Shown: one piece after another, positions 8,887 through 19,198 of the stretch | Numbering within the stretch: position 1 is the stretch's first letter | Layout of the letters: the number at the start of each line of letters is the position of its first letter | Assembly (NCBI RefSeq): GCF_038562635.1 | Contig: NZ_JBCFBO010000001.1 | Coordinates: forward strand, 2,086,643 to 2,150,642 | Source: Methanobacterium sp. | Lineage (GTDB): Archaea > Methanobacteriota > Methanobacteria > Methanobacteriales > Methanobacteriaceae | DNA: 64,000 nucleotides | Reading direction: 5' to 3' | Notes under the pieces: generated by a model | Seen by the model: only the letters and a program-made list of their open reading frames with translations | Database searches by the model: none | What the model was told of the DNA's origin: nothing | Made by a program: the position numbers and the translations under genes

Positions 8887-9522
8887 ATGCAGAAAATTGA
8901 CAGTTACAAAACTTTAGAAGAAGCGGCTTTGGAAATGGGGTACCCTGAAGTAAAGGTTATTCCTGCAGATGATATTGTAGTTGAAGATAGGGTACGCTTG
9001 AAATGTATAGTTGGTTGTCCTCACTACGGCAAAGGTTTGAGATGCCCACCATACACACCCAGTATAAACGAGTTTAGGAAGATACTAAATGATTACAGTT
9101 TTGCCATGCTTATTAAGCTTAAACAGCCTAAAATATCCAATGAACTAAAATCAAAATATAATCTAAATAATCTGGAAGAGCTAGATAGACTGCAGGATCG
9201 GTATGATGATGTAAATAAAATATCGGCGAGATTATGGTCAGATTTCGCAGTTCATTATAAAAATGCTTTAATGGACCTGCTGGAACTTGAAAAAGCAGCT
9301 TTTAGTATGGGATATACCTTTGCTACCCTATTTTTTGCTGGGAGATGTATGCTCTGTGAAAAATGTGATGTAGAAACTGGTATGTGTCGTAACCCGGTGA
9401 TAGCGCGTTTTTCTGCTGAAGCTATGGGCATAAATCTACTAAAAACAGCAGAAAATGCTGTAATGGAATTAAATTTTGACTCAAGTGATTCAACTGGAAT
9501 GGCGTTACTACTAATAGATTGA
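8887..9522 (+). CDS. DUF2284 cysteine-rich metal-binding protein 2
   Basis: A 211-residue paralogue of the preceding gene, with CIVGCPHYGKGLRCPPYTPS at the N-terminus and a CxxCxxCx6C cluster near residue 150-165 (CMLCEKCDVETGMC). A start at 8863 is possible, but GGAGAG at 8875-8880 lies six bases before ATG 8887, which gives the same N-terminus (MQKIDSYKTLEEAA) as the paralogues. The 103-bp gap before it suggests its own promoter or a processed junction. Confidence 0.75.
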   Translation: MQKIDSYKTLEEAALEMGYPEVKVIPADDIVVEDRVRLKCIVGCPHYGKGLRCPPYTPSINEFRKILNDYSFAMLIKLKQPKISNELKSKYNLNNLEELDRLQDRYDDVNKISARLWSDFAVHYKNALMDLLELEKAAFSMGYTFATLFFAGRCMLCEKCDVETGMCRNPVIARFSAEAMGINLLKTAENAVMELNFDSSDSTGMALLLID

Positions 9523-9649
9523 TAATAAAAAAACTTAAGTTGAAATATTTATAACTTCATTGAAACAATTTTAGAAGATATTGATTGAACTTTAATAAGA
9601 TGAATATAAGTTTAAATGCAAATAAAATAATGAAAAATGTGTGATTATT

Positions 9650-10501
9650 ATGCAGGAAATTAAGTTAGATACAAATTATATAGAAAACGTTTTAGCTCAA
9701 AATAACTACATTCCTGATGATAATATAGTTACTGTGGTGTTTTTAGCGCTATCACTTAAAAAACCTATATTAATTGAAGGACCACCAGGCACTGGTAAAA
9801 CTGAACTTTCTAAAGCGATTTCAAGAGCGTTTGAAAGGGATTTTTTCAGAGTACAGTGTTATGAAGGCATAACTTTTGAACAGATCGTTGGGGAATGGAA
9901 CTATCAAAAACAGCTTTTACATCTGGAAATGTCCAAGAAAATAGAAACAGAAGGAGATGTATTTAGTGAAGAGTTCTTCATAAAAAGGCCGCTTTTATCT
10001 GCTTTTATGAATGAAAAGTCTTCAGTTATACTTATAGATGAAATCGATAAAGCAGATGAAGAAGTAGAAAGTTTCCTGCTTCAAGCACTTGGAGAAAAGC
10101 AAATAACTGTTAATGATCTGGGAACTTTTGACCTTAAAAATGACTTACTTGTTATAATGACTTCAAATTCCCAGAGACAACTACTTGACGAGACAAAGGA
10201 CCGCTGTTTATACTTATATATTGATTACCCCACATTTGAAAGAGAAGTGGAAATAGTTAAGTCACATGTCCCTAATGCTTCTTTAGGTTTAATCAAAAGC
10301 GTTGTAAGGGCTATGCAGAAAGTGAGGAAACTTAATCTAATTAAAGCTCCATCAATTAGGGCAACTGTAGACTGGATTAATAGTTTACTTGTATTTGGTA
10401 AAGATGATTTAGACGATGATTCGTTTAAAAAAACTATTAATGTTGTCATAAAGAATGAAGATGATAAGAATAAAGTGCTAGAATCGTTTAAATTGGATTA
10501 A
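9650..10501 (+). CDS. MoxR-type AAA+ ATPase
   Basis: A 283-residue AAA+ ATPase of the MoxR/CoxD group. Walker A GPPGTGKTE (~residues 41-49), Walker B VILIDEIDKAD (~125-135) and a sensor-1 MTSNSQ are visible. MoxR ATPases act with VWA proteins as chaperones that assemble metal or cofactor enzymes. The GTG at 9641 is better read as part of the SD (GTGAT) for ATG 9650. A VWA/CoxE gene follows 25 bp downstream. TATA-like AAATATTTATAAC lies near 9541-9553, so this pair may have its own promoter. Confidence 0.85.
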   Translation: MQEIKLDTNYIENVLAQNNYIPDDNIVTVVFLALSLKKPILIEGPPGTGKTELSKAISRAFERDFFRVQCYEGITFEQIVGEWNYQKQLLHLEMSKKIETEGDVFSEEFFIKRPLLSAFMNEKSSVILIDEIDKADEEVESFLLQALGEKQITVNDLGTFDLKNDLLVIMTSNSQRQLLDETKDRCLYLYIDYPTFEREVEIVKSHVPNASLGLIKSVVRAMQKVRKLNLIKAPSIRATVDWINSLLVFGKDDLDDDSFKKTINVVIKNEDDKNKVLESFKLD

Positions 10502-10526
10502 ATTACTTTACTCGTCTGTTGGTAAT

Positions 10527-11729
10527 ATGTTAAAAGAAATAGCTAAATTTTCAGGAAAACTCAGGGAAAGCGGGATCCCTGCAAGTATTAGAAGTACAGA
10601 AATAGCCTGTCAAGCAGTTCCTTTAATTAAAGAAAATGATGGGGATTTAAAGGAAGCTTTAGCATGTATTTATCTTAAAGACCAGCGGCAGAGAAAAAAA
10701 TTTAATGAAGTGTATGGTTCTTTTTTTGAAGGAAAGGGAGAAAATACAGAGGATCAGTCTACAAAAAAACAATCTAAGAGTGCAAATCGCATGATAAAAC
10801 CTTCGGTGAGTACTACCTCTTCGCCAGCAGGTACCAATTCGGTTCCTGGTTTAAATAGTATGTATCAAGCTTGGGATCACAGAATGAATCATATAAATGA
10901 TTCTATAATGGACAAAATAAAGATAGAATATATCGAAAATACCCTTGGGGGCAGCAGTGACGATGGTTCTATAAATGACAAATCTGGTTTACTTAAAAGT
11001 AACATAATGACTTTAAATTCCCTTCAGCCTGAACTGATAGATTTGTGCCAGAAACTTGGTAGAAAAATTGCTACAAAAAGAGCACGAAGATATAAGCAAT
11101 CTAAGAAGCAAAAACCAGATATTAGAAGGACTATCCGGAAGAATTTAAAGCATGGTGGAACTCTCCTTGAACTTGTAAAAAGTAAACCTAAATTAAAGAA
11201 ACAGAATCATTATTTTCTAAATGATGTGAGCGTTTCATGCGATTGGATCAGTATCTGGTTTTTTTGCATGGTTTATGCGGCTCAAAATTCATTTACCCGA
11301 GCAAGGGCATTTGAATTTGATAACAAAACTGCAGAGGTAACTTCTGCCCTCTACGAACTCAACGTAGTCGATGCATTTGTTAAAGTTTTAAAAATCAGGC
11401 ATGAAAATGCAATGATTCAGGGTAAATCCAATATGTATACTGCATTTGAAGGTTTCCTTGATCAGGCGAATTTAAATAGTAAATCATACGTCATGATTTT
11501 AAGCGACTGCAGGGATTGGGCAGGGCCAAAAGATAATAATAGGCCGTTAAGTGCAGATCTTATCGAACAAATGTCTAGACTTGCTAAAAGAGTTTTAATA
11601 TTAAACCCTGAACCTAAAAATAAATGGAATGTAGCAGACAGTCGTGTTTCCTATTATGAAAAGGCAGGGGCTGAAGTTTTTGAGGTCAGTGACTTAGAAC
11701 AGCTTGCTAATTTAATAAGTGAGATTTAA
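10527..11729 (+). CDS. CoxE-like VWA-domain protein
   Basis: A 400-residue partner of the MoxR ATPase. The N-terminus (ESGIPASIRSTEIACQAVPL) matches CoxE-type proteins; residues ~75-110 are a Ser/Thr/Lys-rich linker; the C-terminal VWA domain carries a MIDAS-type DxSxS in NDVSVSCDW and a later LSDCRDW. CoxD/CoxE pairs are known from maturation of the Cu-Mo site of CO dehydrogenase. Here the client is unknown; the flanking DUF2284 Cys-rich proteins are the obvious candidates by context. Confidence 0.8.
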   Translation: MLKEIAKFSGKLRESGIPASIRSTEIACQAVPLIKENDGDLKEALACIYLKDQRQRKKFNEVYGSFFEGKGENTEDQSTKKQSKSANRMIKPSVSTTSSPAGTNSVPGLNSMYQAWDHRMNHINDSIMDKIKIEYIENTLGGSSDDGSINDKSGLLKSNIMTLNSLQPELIDLCQKLGRKIATKRARRYKQSKKQKPDIRRTIRKNLKHGGTLLELVKSKPKLKKQNHYFLNDVSVSCDWISIWFFCMVYAAQNSFTRARAFEFDNKTAEVTSALYELNVVDAFVKVLKIRHENAMIQGKSNMYTAFEGFLDQANLNSKSYVMILSDCRDWAGPKDNNRPLSADLIEQMSRLAKRVLILNPEPKNKWNVADSRVSYYEKAGAEVFEVSDLEQLANLISEI

Positions 11730-11767
11730 TTATATTAATCTTCTAATTTTAAATTTATGGTGAAACA

Positions 11768-12114
11768 ATGAATTCATTAAAAAGCATTTTGGAAAATAAA
11801 GAAATTAATGAAAAACGTCTGGAAAAAGAAGCACCTGATCTTTATAATGGTTTTATGGACATGGCAAATCATTATTATAAAGAAGGATCTTTGAATATAA
11901 AGTATAAATGGTTAATGAGCGTTACAGCAGCAATAGCTACTAATGTGTGCATTGCATGATTATTTCTGTAAATAATGCTATTTCTGCAGGGGCTACAAGG
12001 GAAGAAGTTATAGAAGCAGCAGCTATAGGTGTGAAGTTTGGAGGAGCATCAGCATATACTATTGTTCGAAATAATCTTTTAAATTGTTTAGATGAAATAG
12101 AAAAGAGCCAGTAA
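11768..12114 (+). pseudogene. AhpD/carboxymuconolactone-decarboxylase-like gene with frameshift
   Basis: The first frame encodes 63 residues ending VCIA-stop at 11957. Shifting frame at 11944 restores an AhpD-type sequence: CVHCMIISVNNAISAGATRE, continuing EVIEAAAIGVKFGGASAYTI to a stop at 12112-12114. The CVHC redox motif lies exactly across the break. Adding one T at AAT|GTGTG (11944) would make one continuous ~115-residue protein. It is therefore a one-base deletion, a recent pseudogene or a sequencing error. Peroxiredoxin-linked disulfide reductase activity is the family role. Confidence 0.75.
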
Positions 12115-12200
12115 ATAATTAACTAAATTTTCTTAAAAGGGAATGAAATAAATTGGAAAGTAGTAAATTACTAATATTTAATTTTAGTTAGGAGATATTG

Positions 12201-12836
12201 ATGTCATTTGATGAAGAAATAGAAAAATTTGATTTTCTGGAAAAAATGGCTCTAAAAATGGGCGCTATTGATACAAAAGTTATAACTATAGACAACGTTT
12301 GTGTAGAAAATAGAGTGACGCTTAAATGCAGGATAGGGTGCATTAGTTATGGACAAAAATTGACCTGCCCTCCATATGTCCCATCGGTAGATGAATTCAG
12401 GAAAATTTTAAGTGAATACAGTTATGCACTGCTTATAAAGTTTAAATCCCCAGCAAAAGCTGATGATAATTTAAAATGTTCAATGTATAGAAGCTTGCTT
12501 GATCCAGATACTCCCAAAGATATGAAAGAGAAAGCTGATGCATTTTGGAATGACCATGCAGTATACAGTAAAGAAATACATGGGATCATGCTTGAACTTG
12601 AAAAAGCAGCATTTAACAGTGGTTACACATTTGCACTTGCATTTACAAATGGTCCATGCAGATTATGCAATACATGCAACACAAAAGAGGGAATATGCAC
12701 TCATCCAAGCAGAGTCAGAATACCTGAACACGCAGTGGGTATCAATATGAAAAAAACAGCTAAAGATGCAGGTATGGAAATTCAATTCCCGTTTTCAGGG
12801 CATCCTGAACTTATGACTATACTATTAATAGACTGA
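12201..12836 (+). CDS. DUF2284 cysteine-rich metal-binding protein 3
   Basis: A 211-residue third DUF2284 paralogue. It keeps CRIGCISYGQKLTCPPYVPS near residue 45-64 and a CRLCNTCNTKEGIC cluster in the C-terminal half, followed by the amphipathic VGINMKKTAKDAG segment. ATG 12201 is chosen over the adjoining TTG because GGAG at 12191 gives a normal spacing. It lies beyond the MoxR/CoxE/AhpD group, so DUF2284 genes bracket that group on both sides. Confidence 0.75.
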   Translation: MSFDEEIEKFDFLEKMALKMGAIDTKVITIDNVCVENRVTLKCRIGCISYGQKLTCPPYVPSVDEFRKILSEYSYALLIKFKSPAKADDNLKCSMYRSLLDPDTPKDMKEKADAFWNDHAVYSKEIHGIMLELEKAAFNSGYTFALAFTNGPCRLCNTCNTKEGICTHPSRVRIPEHAVGINMKKTAKDAGMEIQFPFSGHPELMTILLID

Positions 12837-13151
12837 ACTTGCTAATTACTTCCATTATTTTTTTGGTTATGGTACTTTAACCAAACTTTTATAAATGTAA
12901 AAATCAAATTATACTCAATATTTAGTGAATTTTAAAGCTTAAAAACGATGTAAATCTTGAAATAAGTGTAAAAATGGTTTTTATAATAAGATGTTTATTA
13001 TGTTTCTATTTATTAAATCAAGCAAAGAATAATGTTTAATTCAATATTTTAAAAATTTTAATTTGATTAGGGGAATATGCAGCGATTTAAATCTTTTTAA
13101 GTTTATTTTTCAAATGTTTACAGTTAAAATTATTAGATAACTGCAGGTGAT
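12837..13151 (+). other. Intergenic, no gene seen
   Basis: AT-rich, with stop codons in all frames and several T-runs. It probably holds the terminator of the DUF2284 gene and the promoter of the next small gene (AGGTGAT SD at 13145). I see no repeat or RNA gene here. Confidence 0.5.
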
Positions 13152-13415
13152 ATGATGATAAAATATTTAGCTCAAGAAGAAGGACCTACCACTTACCAAT
13201 TAATTTTTAAAGATACTGAAATCTCAGGAAAGACATATAAAATACTAGAAAAGCATTTAAAGAAATATGATGAAAACTTAGTATTAACACACGTGCCTGT
13301 TGCAGATGAAGTGGTAATTATTGTAAATAAAAAATGCGAAACTGATGAATGCCGTGAGGCGGAAGCAGAACGGTTTATTAAATATTATGCTGGGATTTCA
13401 AGAAAACTTAAATAA
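13152..13415 (+). CDS. Small conserved-looking protein of unknown function
   Basis: An 87-residue charged protein (PTTYQLIFKDTEISGKTYKI, then ILEKHLKKYDE) with two Cys in KKCETDEC. AGGTGAT just upstream is a strong SD; either ATG 13152 or 13155 could be used. It has no signal peptide or membrane segment. I do not recognise the family. Confidence 0.6.
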   Translation: MMIKYLAQEEGPTTYQLIFKDTEISGKTYKILEKHLKKYDENLVLTHVPVADEVVIIVNKKCETDECREAEAERFIKYYAGISRKLK

Positions 13416-13456
13416 ATAGTCACAAATTACTTGTAATTTAATTAGTGAAGGATTAA

Positions 13457-13963
13457 GTGTATTCTATGGAATTTCAAATCGAAAAAATGAAACATGAAGA
13501 CTGGGAACAGGTTTCAAAAATATATGATGAAGGTATTAAAACTGGAAATGCTACCTTTGAAACAGATGTACCTTCATGGGAATCCTGGATTTCAAAGCAT
13601 TTGCTATGCTGTAATATCGTCGCGCGCAGGGGAAATAAAATTTTAGGTTGGGCAGCGGTATCACCAACTTCAAGCAGAAATATTTATTCTGGAGTAACTG
13701 AAGTCAGCATCTATGTAGGTAAAGAATGTAAAAGAACTGGTGTAGGTTTAGCTCTTCTTAAAGAATTAATAGAATTATCTGAGAATAACGGTATTTGGAC
13801 TTTACAAGCGGGAATATTTCCAGAAAACAAGGCAAGTATAAATCTGCATAAGAAATGTGGATTTAAAATAGTAGGCATCCGTGAAAAGATAGGAAAAATG
13901 GATGATATCTGGCGTGATGTTGTTTTGATGGAGAGGCGCAGTAATAAAGTAGGTATAACATAG
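13457..13963 (+). CDS. GNAT acetyltransferase, phosphinothricin-acetyltransferase-like
   Basis: A 165-168 residue single-domain GNAT. The start EFQIEKMKHEDWEQVSKIYDEGI, ATFETDVPSWESW and ILGWAAVSPTSSRNIYSGVTEVSIYV are typical of the Pat/Bar branch (N-acetylation of glutamate-analogue amines). The acetyl-CoA motif A region reads RTGVGLALLKELIEL. GTG 13457 and ATG 13466 are both plausible starts; GAAGGA at 13447 favours the GTG slightly. True substrate unknown; many archaeal relatives are simply annotated N-acetyltransferase. Confidence 0.75.
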   Translation: MYSMEFQIEKMKHEDWEQVSKIYDEGIKTGNATFETDVPSWESWISKHLLCCNIVARRGNKILGWAAVSPTSSRNIYSGVTEVSIYVGKECKRTGVGLALLKELIELSENNGIWTLQAGIFPENKASINLHKKCGFKIVGIREKIGKMDDIWRDVVLMERRSNKVGIT

Positions 13964-14010
13964 TTTGATAATTTAGATGATTGGAATTCTTATTTTCACC
14001 TGTTTAACGA

Positions 14011-14931
14011 TTATACTGTTAAATTTAGTATAGTCATCGTCACGGTTTGACCTATTTTATTCATATCTTTTGAGTTGAGCTTGTCAAAGGTATTGGCACT
14101 GCTCCACGGGGCAACTTCAAATGGCTGGCTCATTACCTGTAAAACAGGTACCTTATCACTGTTATAATAAAAGGGGTAAGTATCGCTGGGGTATGTGGTA
14201 GTTCCAGTAACAGCAGAGTATCCTAATTGTTTAGCGTTTTGTTTCATAATGTTTATGAGTTTAGGGTCTCCATTAACAGGCTTCGGCTGGTTGCTGTGTC
14301 CAATTAAAGATACTTGTTGGCCGGCACCAACACAGTTAAGGTCGATCATTGCTTCACAGTTTTTAACAATCTCGGGATGAGTTTTTACGAAAGCATCGGA
14401 TCCCTTAAACCACATTTCTTCCCCTCCAAACCCAACAATGAGAATGGTTTGTTTTGGCCTGTAACCTGTAGATAATGTTCTGGCCATTTCGGTCTGTATT
14501 CCCATAGCAGCGGCATCATCTGTGGCCCCTTCACAGAAACCTGGAGAATCGATATGTGAACCTACAATGATGTATTTTTCAGGACTTTCTGACCCTTTAA
14601 TTTCTCCAATAACATTGTATGTATATTTTCCGTTGCCTAGATCTACTTTCTCTTTATATGCATTGATTCCATTGTTTTTAAATTCAGTTTCCATGTTATC
14701 TGCAGCTTTTAGTTCAGCTTCGTTACCTCCATATCGAGGGCCTAAACTGCAGATTGTTTTAGAGAAAGCCAGTGCATTTTGTGAATTAAATTCTTTGGCT
14801 TTGGCCAGTGGATCGGTTACAGTTGGTTGAAATTGATCAATGGTACTGGATGAATTAAACATGAATGCACCTGCAAGTACCACTGCGCATAATGCTATTC
14901 CTGCAATTAAAAATATGCTTTTATTCTTCAT
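14011..14931 (-). CDS. M28-family metallopeptidase-like exported protein
   Basis: A 306-residue protein with an N-terminal membrane anchor or signal (KNKSIFLIAGIALCAVVLAG) and an M28 aminopeptidase-type domain. Zinc-site motifs SHIDSPGFCEGATDDAAAMG, GFGGEEMWFKGSD and MIDLNCVG are present. The last ligand of the family, the His of a YHTxxDT-type motif near the C-terminus, is not there: the matching stretch reads PWSSANTFDKLN, and the SDHxPF motif reads SDTYPF. Activity may therefore be altered or lost. Monocistronic, with a convergent GNAT gene downstream. Confidence 0.75.
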   Translation of the reverse strand: MKNKSIFLIAGIALCAVVLAGAFMFNSSSTIDQFQPTVTDPLAKAKEFNSQNALAFSKTICSLGPRYGGNEAELKAADNMETEFKNNGINAYKEKVDLGNGKYTYNVIGEIKGSESPEKYIIVGSHIDSPGFCEGATDDAAAMGIQTEMARTLSTGYRPKQTILIVGFGGEEMWFKGSDAFVKTHPEIVKNCEAMIDLNCVGAGQQVSLIGHSNQPKPVNGDPKLINIMKQNAKQLGYSAVTGTTTYPSDTYPFYYNSDKVPVLQVMSQPFEVAPWSSANTFDKLNSKDMNKIGQTVTMTILNLTV

Positions 14932-15250
14932 AAAAATTCCCTATCGCATTTGATTAATTATTTAAAATAGTGATAATCATTTGATTATGATTTAAACTAA
15001 ATTAGGAAGTTTAAAAGAGTTAGAATCACAATATCTTAGATTAGTCATTGATCTGGTACTGTCAACTTTTGAGTTAATTTCCTGCATATAGTTTCTTTAT
15101 TTAAACTTAATAATAAACTTTATTAGAATAGTAATAATTAGAATGTTATTGGTTGATTAATCTTTATGGGGTAATGGGTGTAAAAGGAGTTATTAATTAT
15201 TTGGAATGTTTTTAAGGCTTTTTTGGCAATAAAATGAGTAGTTTGTTTTT
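14932..15250. other. Intergenic, no gene seen
   Basis: AT-rich region between the peptidase promoter (minus strand) and the first tRNA-tail repeat. No open frame of note, tRNA or clear inverted repeat. Confidence 0.5.
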
Positions 15251-15532
<282 letters not shown>

Positions 15533-15599
15533 ACGTGTATTCAGAATTAGTTTGTTGTATCCGATTTATAAAGTTTATATTTTGAGTTAGTTCGCTTTT

Positions 15600-15858
<259 letters not shown>

Positions 15859-15974
15859 TTATGATACTGTTCAAAGTTGGTAATTACTAGATTGTAGGTT
15901 CTGCTATATAAAATAAACTGTTACATGTAACTATTTTTATAATAATTACACGCAACCACCAATCCAGCTTAGTT

Positions 15975-16700
15975 TTACATGTACGCTGGTGATTCTGTTT
16001 CGCCTTGCCCTTGTACAGTTTGAGCTAGCTCTTTAAGTCTATTTTCTATTTCTTCTGCTTCTTTTATAAGGGGCTCTGCATTGATGTTCGTGCCTAACAT
16101 TTTGTTTAAAATGTTTGTAACATCGGCAGCAGCCCTTGGGTCTGGATATGGGCTTGTTATTTCTGCAAATAAACAGGATCCGGGTATGCCTTTCATCATG
16201 CTCCTCGTAAGTAAAGTACCTGATAAACCGCTTATATTTCCGAATGGTAAAATAGGCAGGTCTAATTTTCCAAGGCGTTCCAGGGCTTCATCTGAGTTTG
16301 CAGCACCTGCAGCTCCCTGGCTTTTTTCCCTTACAACTATGCTGTTAAATGTAATTATTTCCTTACTATTATTTCGTTCCATCCAGTCAACTATGCCGTT
16401 TGTCATGTCGAAAGCGACATTTTGAGGGATGATGAAATCTGAAAGGAATAAAACAATTCCTTCTGTAGAGTATATCCTAAATGGATGGATTGCTTTACCT
16501 TTATACAGTACTGCAAGAGGAGGGAAATATTTGGAGTCAATATATCCTATTTCCTCCATTTTAAGCTCTTCAACTAAAAGCCATCCTAGTATATTTCCTA
16601 TAAGGCCTAATTCAGGTGATCCTTCTAAGACTATTGCATCTTCAACATTTTTAGAAATTATTTTACAACATTCATATTCGGTCTCAACCATATCAACCAT
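15975..16700 (-). CDS. PAC2-family protein (proteasome-assembly-chaperone-like)
   Basis: A 241-residue protein with PAC2 hallmarks: ILEGSPELGLIGNILGWLLV-like N-terminus, IGYIDSKYFPPLAVLYKG, and LPFGNISGLSGTLLTRSMMKGIPGSCLFAEITSPYPDPRAA-type segments. The last ~40 residues are a charged helix. Archaeal PAC2 proteins are distant relatives of proteasome assembly chaperones; their function is poorly known. Its ATG directly abuts the TAG of the upstream gene (zero gap), so the two are translationally coupled. Confidence 0.8.
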   Translation of the reverse strand: MVDMVETEYECCKIISKNVEDAIVLEGSPELGLIGNILGWLLVEELKMEEIGYIDSKYFPPLAVLYKGKAIHPFRIYSTEGIVLFLSDFIIPQNVAFDMTNGIVDWMERNNSKEIITFNSIVVREKSQGAAGAANSDEALERLGKLDLPILPFGNISGLSGTLLTRSMMKGIPGSCLFAEITSPYPDPRAAADVTNILNKMLGTNINAEPLIKEAEEIENRLKELAQTVQGQGETESPAYM

Positions 16701-17153
16701 CTACGGTGCACCTCCTGCACCTCCAACGTTTTTACCTGTTTTAGCGTTTATCCAGATTTCTCCGGCTTGTTTACCGTTGTACATGATTGGAACAATGTAG
16801 ACTTTTTCACCGTCCATTGTTGTAAGCTTAGGAGTACCTGCGGTTGCTCCATCCTGTTCTATATAATTATTTTGAACAATTGATTTAGCTTCGCTTGCTG
16901 ATATTTTCACACTACTACCTCCATTTGAACTTGAAGTTTGGGTTCCTGTAGAAGTTGTACCACTCTGGGTTTGAGTTTGGGTTTGACTTCCATCAGACGG
17001 GGTAGTTGTGCCCTGATCTGAAGATTGCTGGTTGTCCTGTGAAGTAGTAGGCTGCCATAAGCCTGTAGTAGTTGTAGTAACCTGATAAGTAGCCGCTGCG
17101 ACACCTATAAGTAATACAATAACAACGGATAAAAGAATCTTTGTGTTAACCAT
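16701..17153 (-). CDS. Membrane-anchored protein with Thr/Ser/Gln linker and PepSY-like domain
   Basis: A 150-residue protein with an N-terminal hydrophobic anchor (ILLSVVIVLLIGVAAATYQV), a ~55-residue low-complexity Thr/Gln/Ser/Gly spacer and a C-terminal ~65-residue domain (SEAKSIVQNNYIEQDGATAG, then YIVPIMYNGKQAGEIWINAKTGKNVG) that resembles PepSY. It is probably extracellular and tethered, possibly wall-spanning. First gene of a pair with the PAC2 gene. Confidence 0.7.
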   Translation of the reverse strand: MVNTKILLSVVIVLLIGVAAATYQVTTTTTGLWQPTTSQDNQQSSDQGTTTPSDGSQTQTQTQSGTTSTGTQTSSSNGGSSVKISASEAKSIVQNNYIEQDGATAGTPKLTTMDGEKVYIVPIMYNGKQAGEIWINAKTGKNVGGAGGAP

Positions 17154-17490
17154 TAGTTCACCTCTTCATAGAATTGCACTGATCTCTAAATTGGAGTTAT
17201 TACTTAAATAATGTTTACTAATATAAATCTTTGACTTATTATAGTTTTAGTGTTCCCGATTATAGTTAGAAAAAAGCTTATAAGTGCGTTAATGAAGTGT
17301 TTTTAAAAAATTAAAGATGTTTTCGTTGTTTTTATATTTTTATAATGTTAAGCTTATTAATCGGAGATTGTTAATTAGTCCTTTATGTTATATATATTTT
17401 TCATTTTTTTTTTCAAAGAAAAGCTTATTATTATAGATAATAAATTGAAATAGTGATATTCGTATATTTTAAAAACAAGAGGTGATACAT
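17154..17490 (+). promoter_or_regulatory. Divergent promoter region of frhADGB
   Basis: No gene is seen here. A TATA element TTATATATAT at 17388-17397 would place the frh transcript start near 17420 with a ~70-nt leader ending in SD GAGGTGAT (17479-17486). Long T-runs lie between. The opposite strand carries the promoter of the PepSY-like gene. Confidence 0.5.
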
Positions 17491-18714
<1,224 letters not shown>

Positions 18715-18724
18715 GGGAATAAAA

Positions 18725-19195
18725 ATGCCATACGATGCGGAGATTTTAGTTGTTGGCTGTGGAAATGTCCTTTTTCAAGATGACGGATTTGGACCTGCAG
18801 TAATAGAGGCCTTACAGGAATATTTCAAGGATCATGAGCTTCCAGAGAACACAATGTTAGTAGATGCAGGAACCAGCGCACCACACTACATATTTTCTCT
18901 TCCACACAAATCATGGAAGAAACTTATAGTAGTAGATGTGGTAGAATCTAATGCTGAACCTGGATCAGTGCGGAGATTTGAGGTAACAGAACTTCCGAGA
19001 GGACGATACGACGATGCCCATTCATGGTCGGTAGAAGAGCCTTTACATGAGTTGAGTAAAAAATGCGAAGTTTTTGTAATTGGATGCCAGCCAGAGTCTA
19101 TCTCTGCTCCAGATGTTATAATGGGCTTAACTAAAAGTGTGGAGGAAGCTATTCCCAAGGCCATGGAAATCATTTTAAAGGAAATAGGGGTTTAG
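18725..19195 (+). CDS. frhD: F420 hydrogenase maturation endopeptidase
   Basis: A 156-residue protease of the HyaD/HycI family that clips the FrhA C-terminus after nickel insertion. The nickel-sensing Glu is replaced by Gln/Asp-rich FQDDGFGPAVIEAL, as usual in FrhD, after VVGCGNVLF. The DAGTSAPHYIF and VFVIGCQPESI segments are typical. It sits 10 bp after frhA and 3 bp before frhG. Confidence 0.95.
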   Translation: MPYDAEILVVGCGNVLFQDDGFGPAVIEALQEYFKDHELPENTMLVDAGTSAPHYIFSLPHKSWKKLIVVDVVESNAEPGSVRRFEVTELPRGRYDDAHSWSVEEPLHELSKKCEVFVIGCQPESISAPDVIMGLTKSVEEAIPKAMEIILKEIGV

Positions 19196-19198
19196 CAT

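Noticed and set aside
9641..9650. GTG start for the MoxR gene
   Set aside because: The GTGAT is better explained as the SD for ATG 9650; starting there would leave the gene without an SD.
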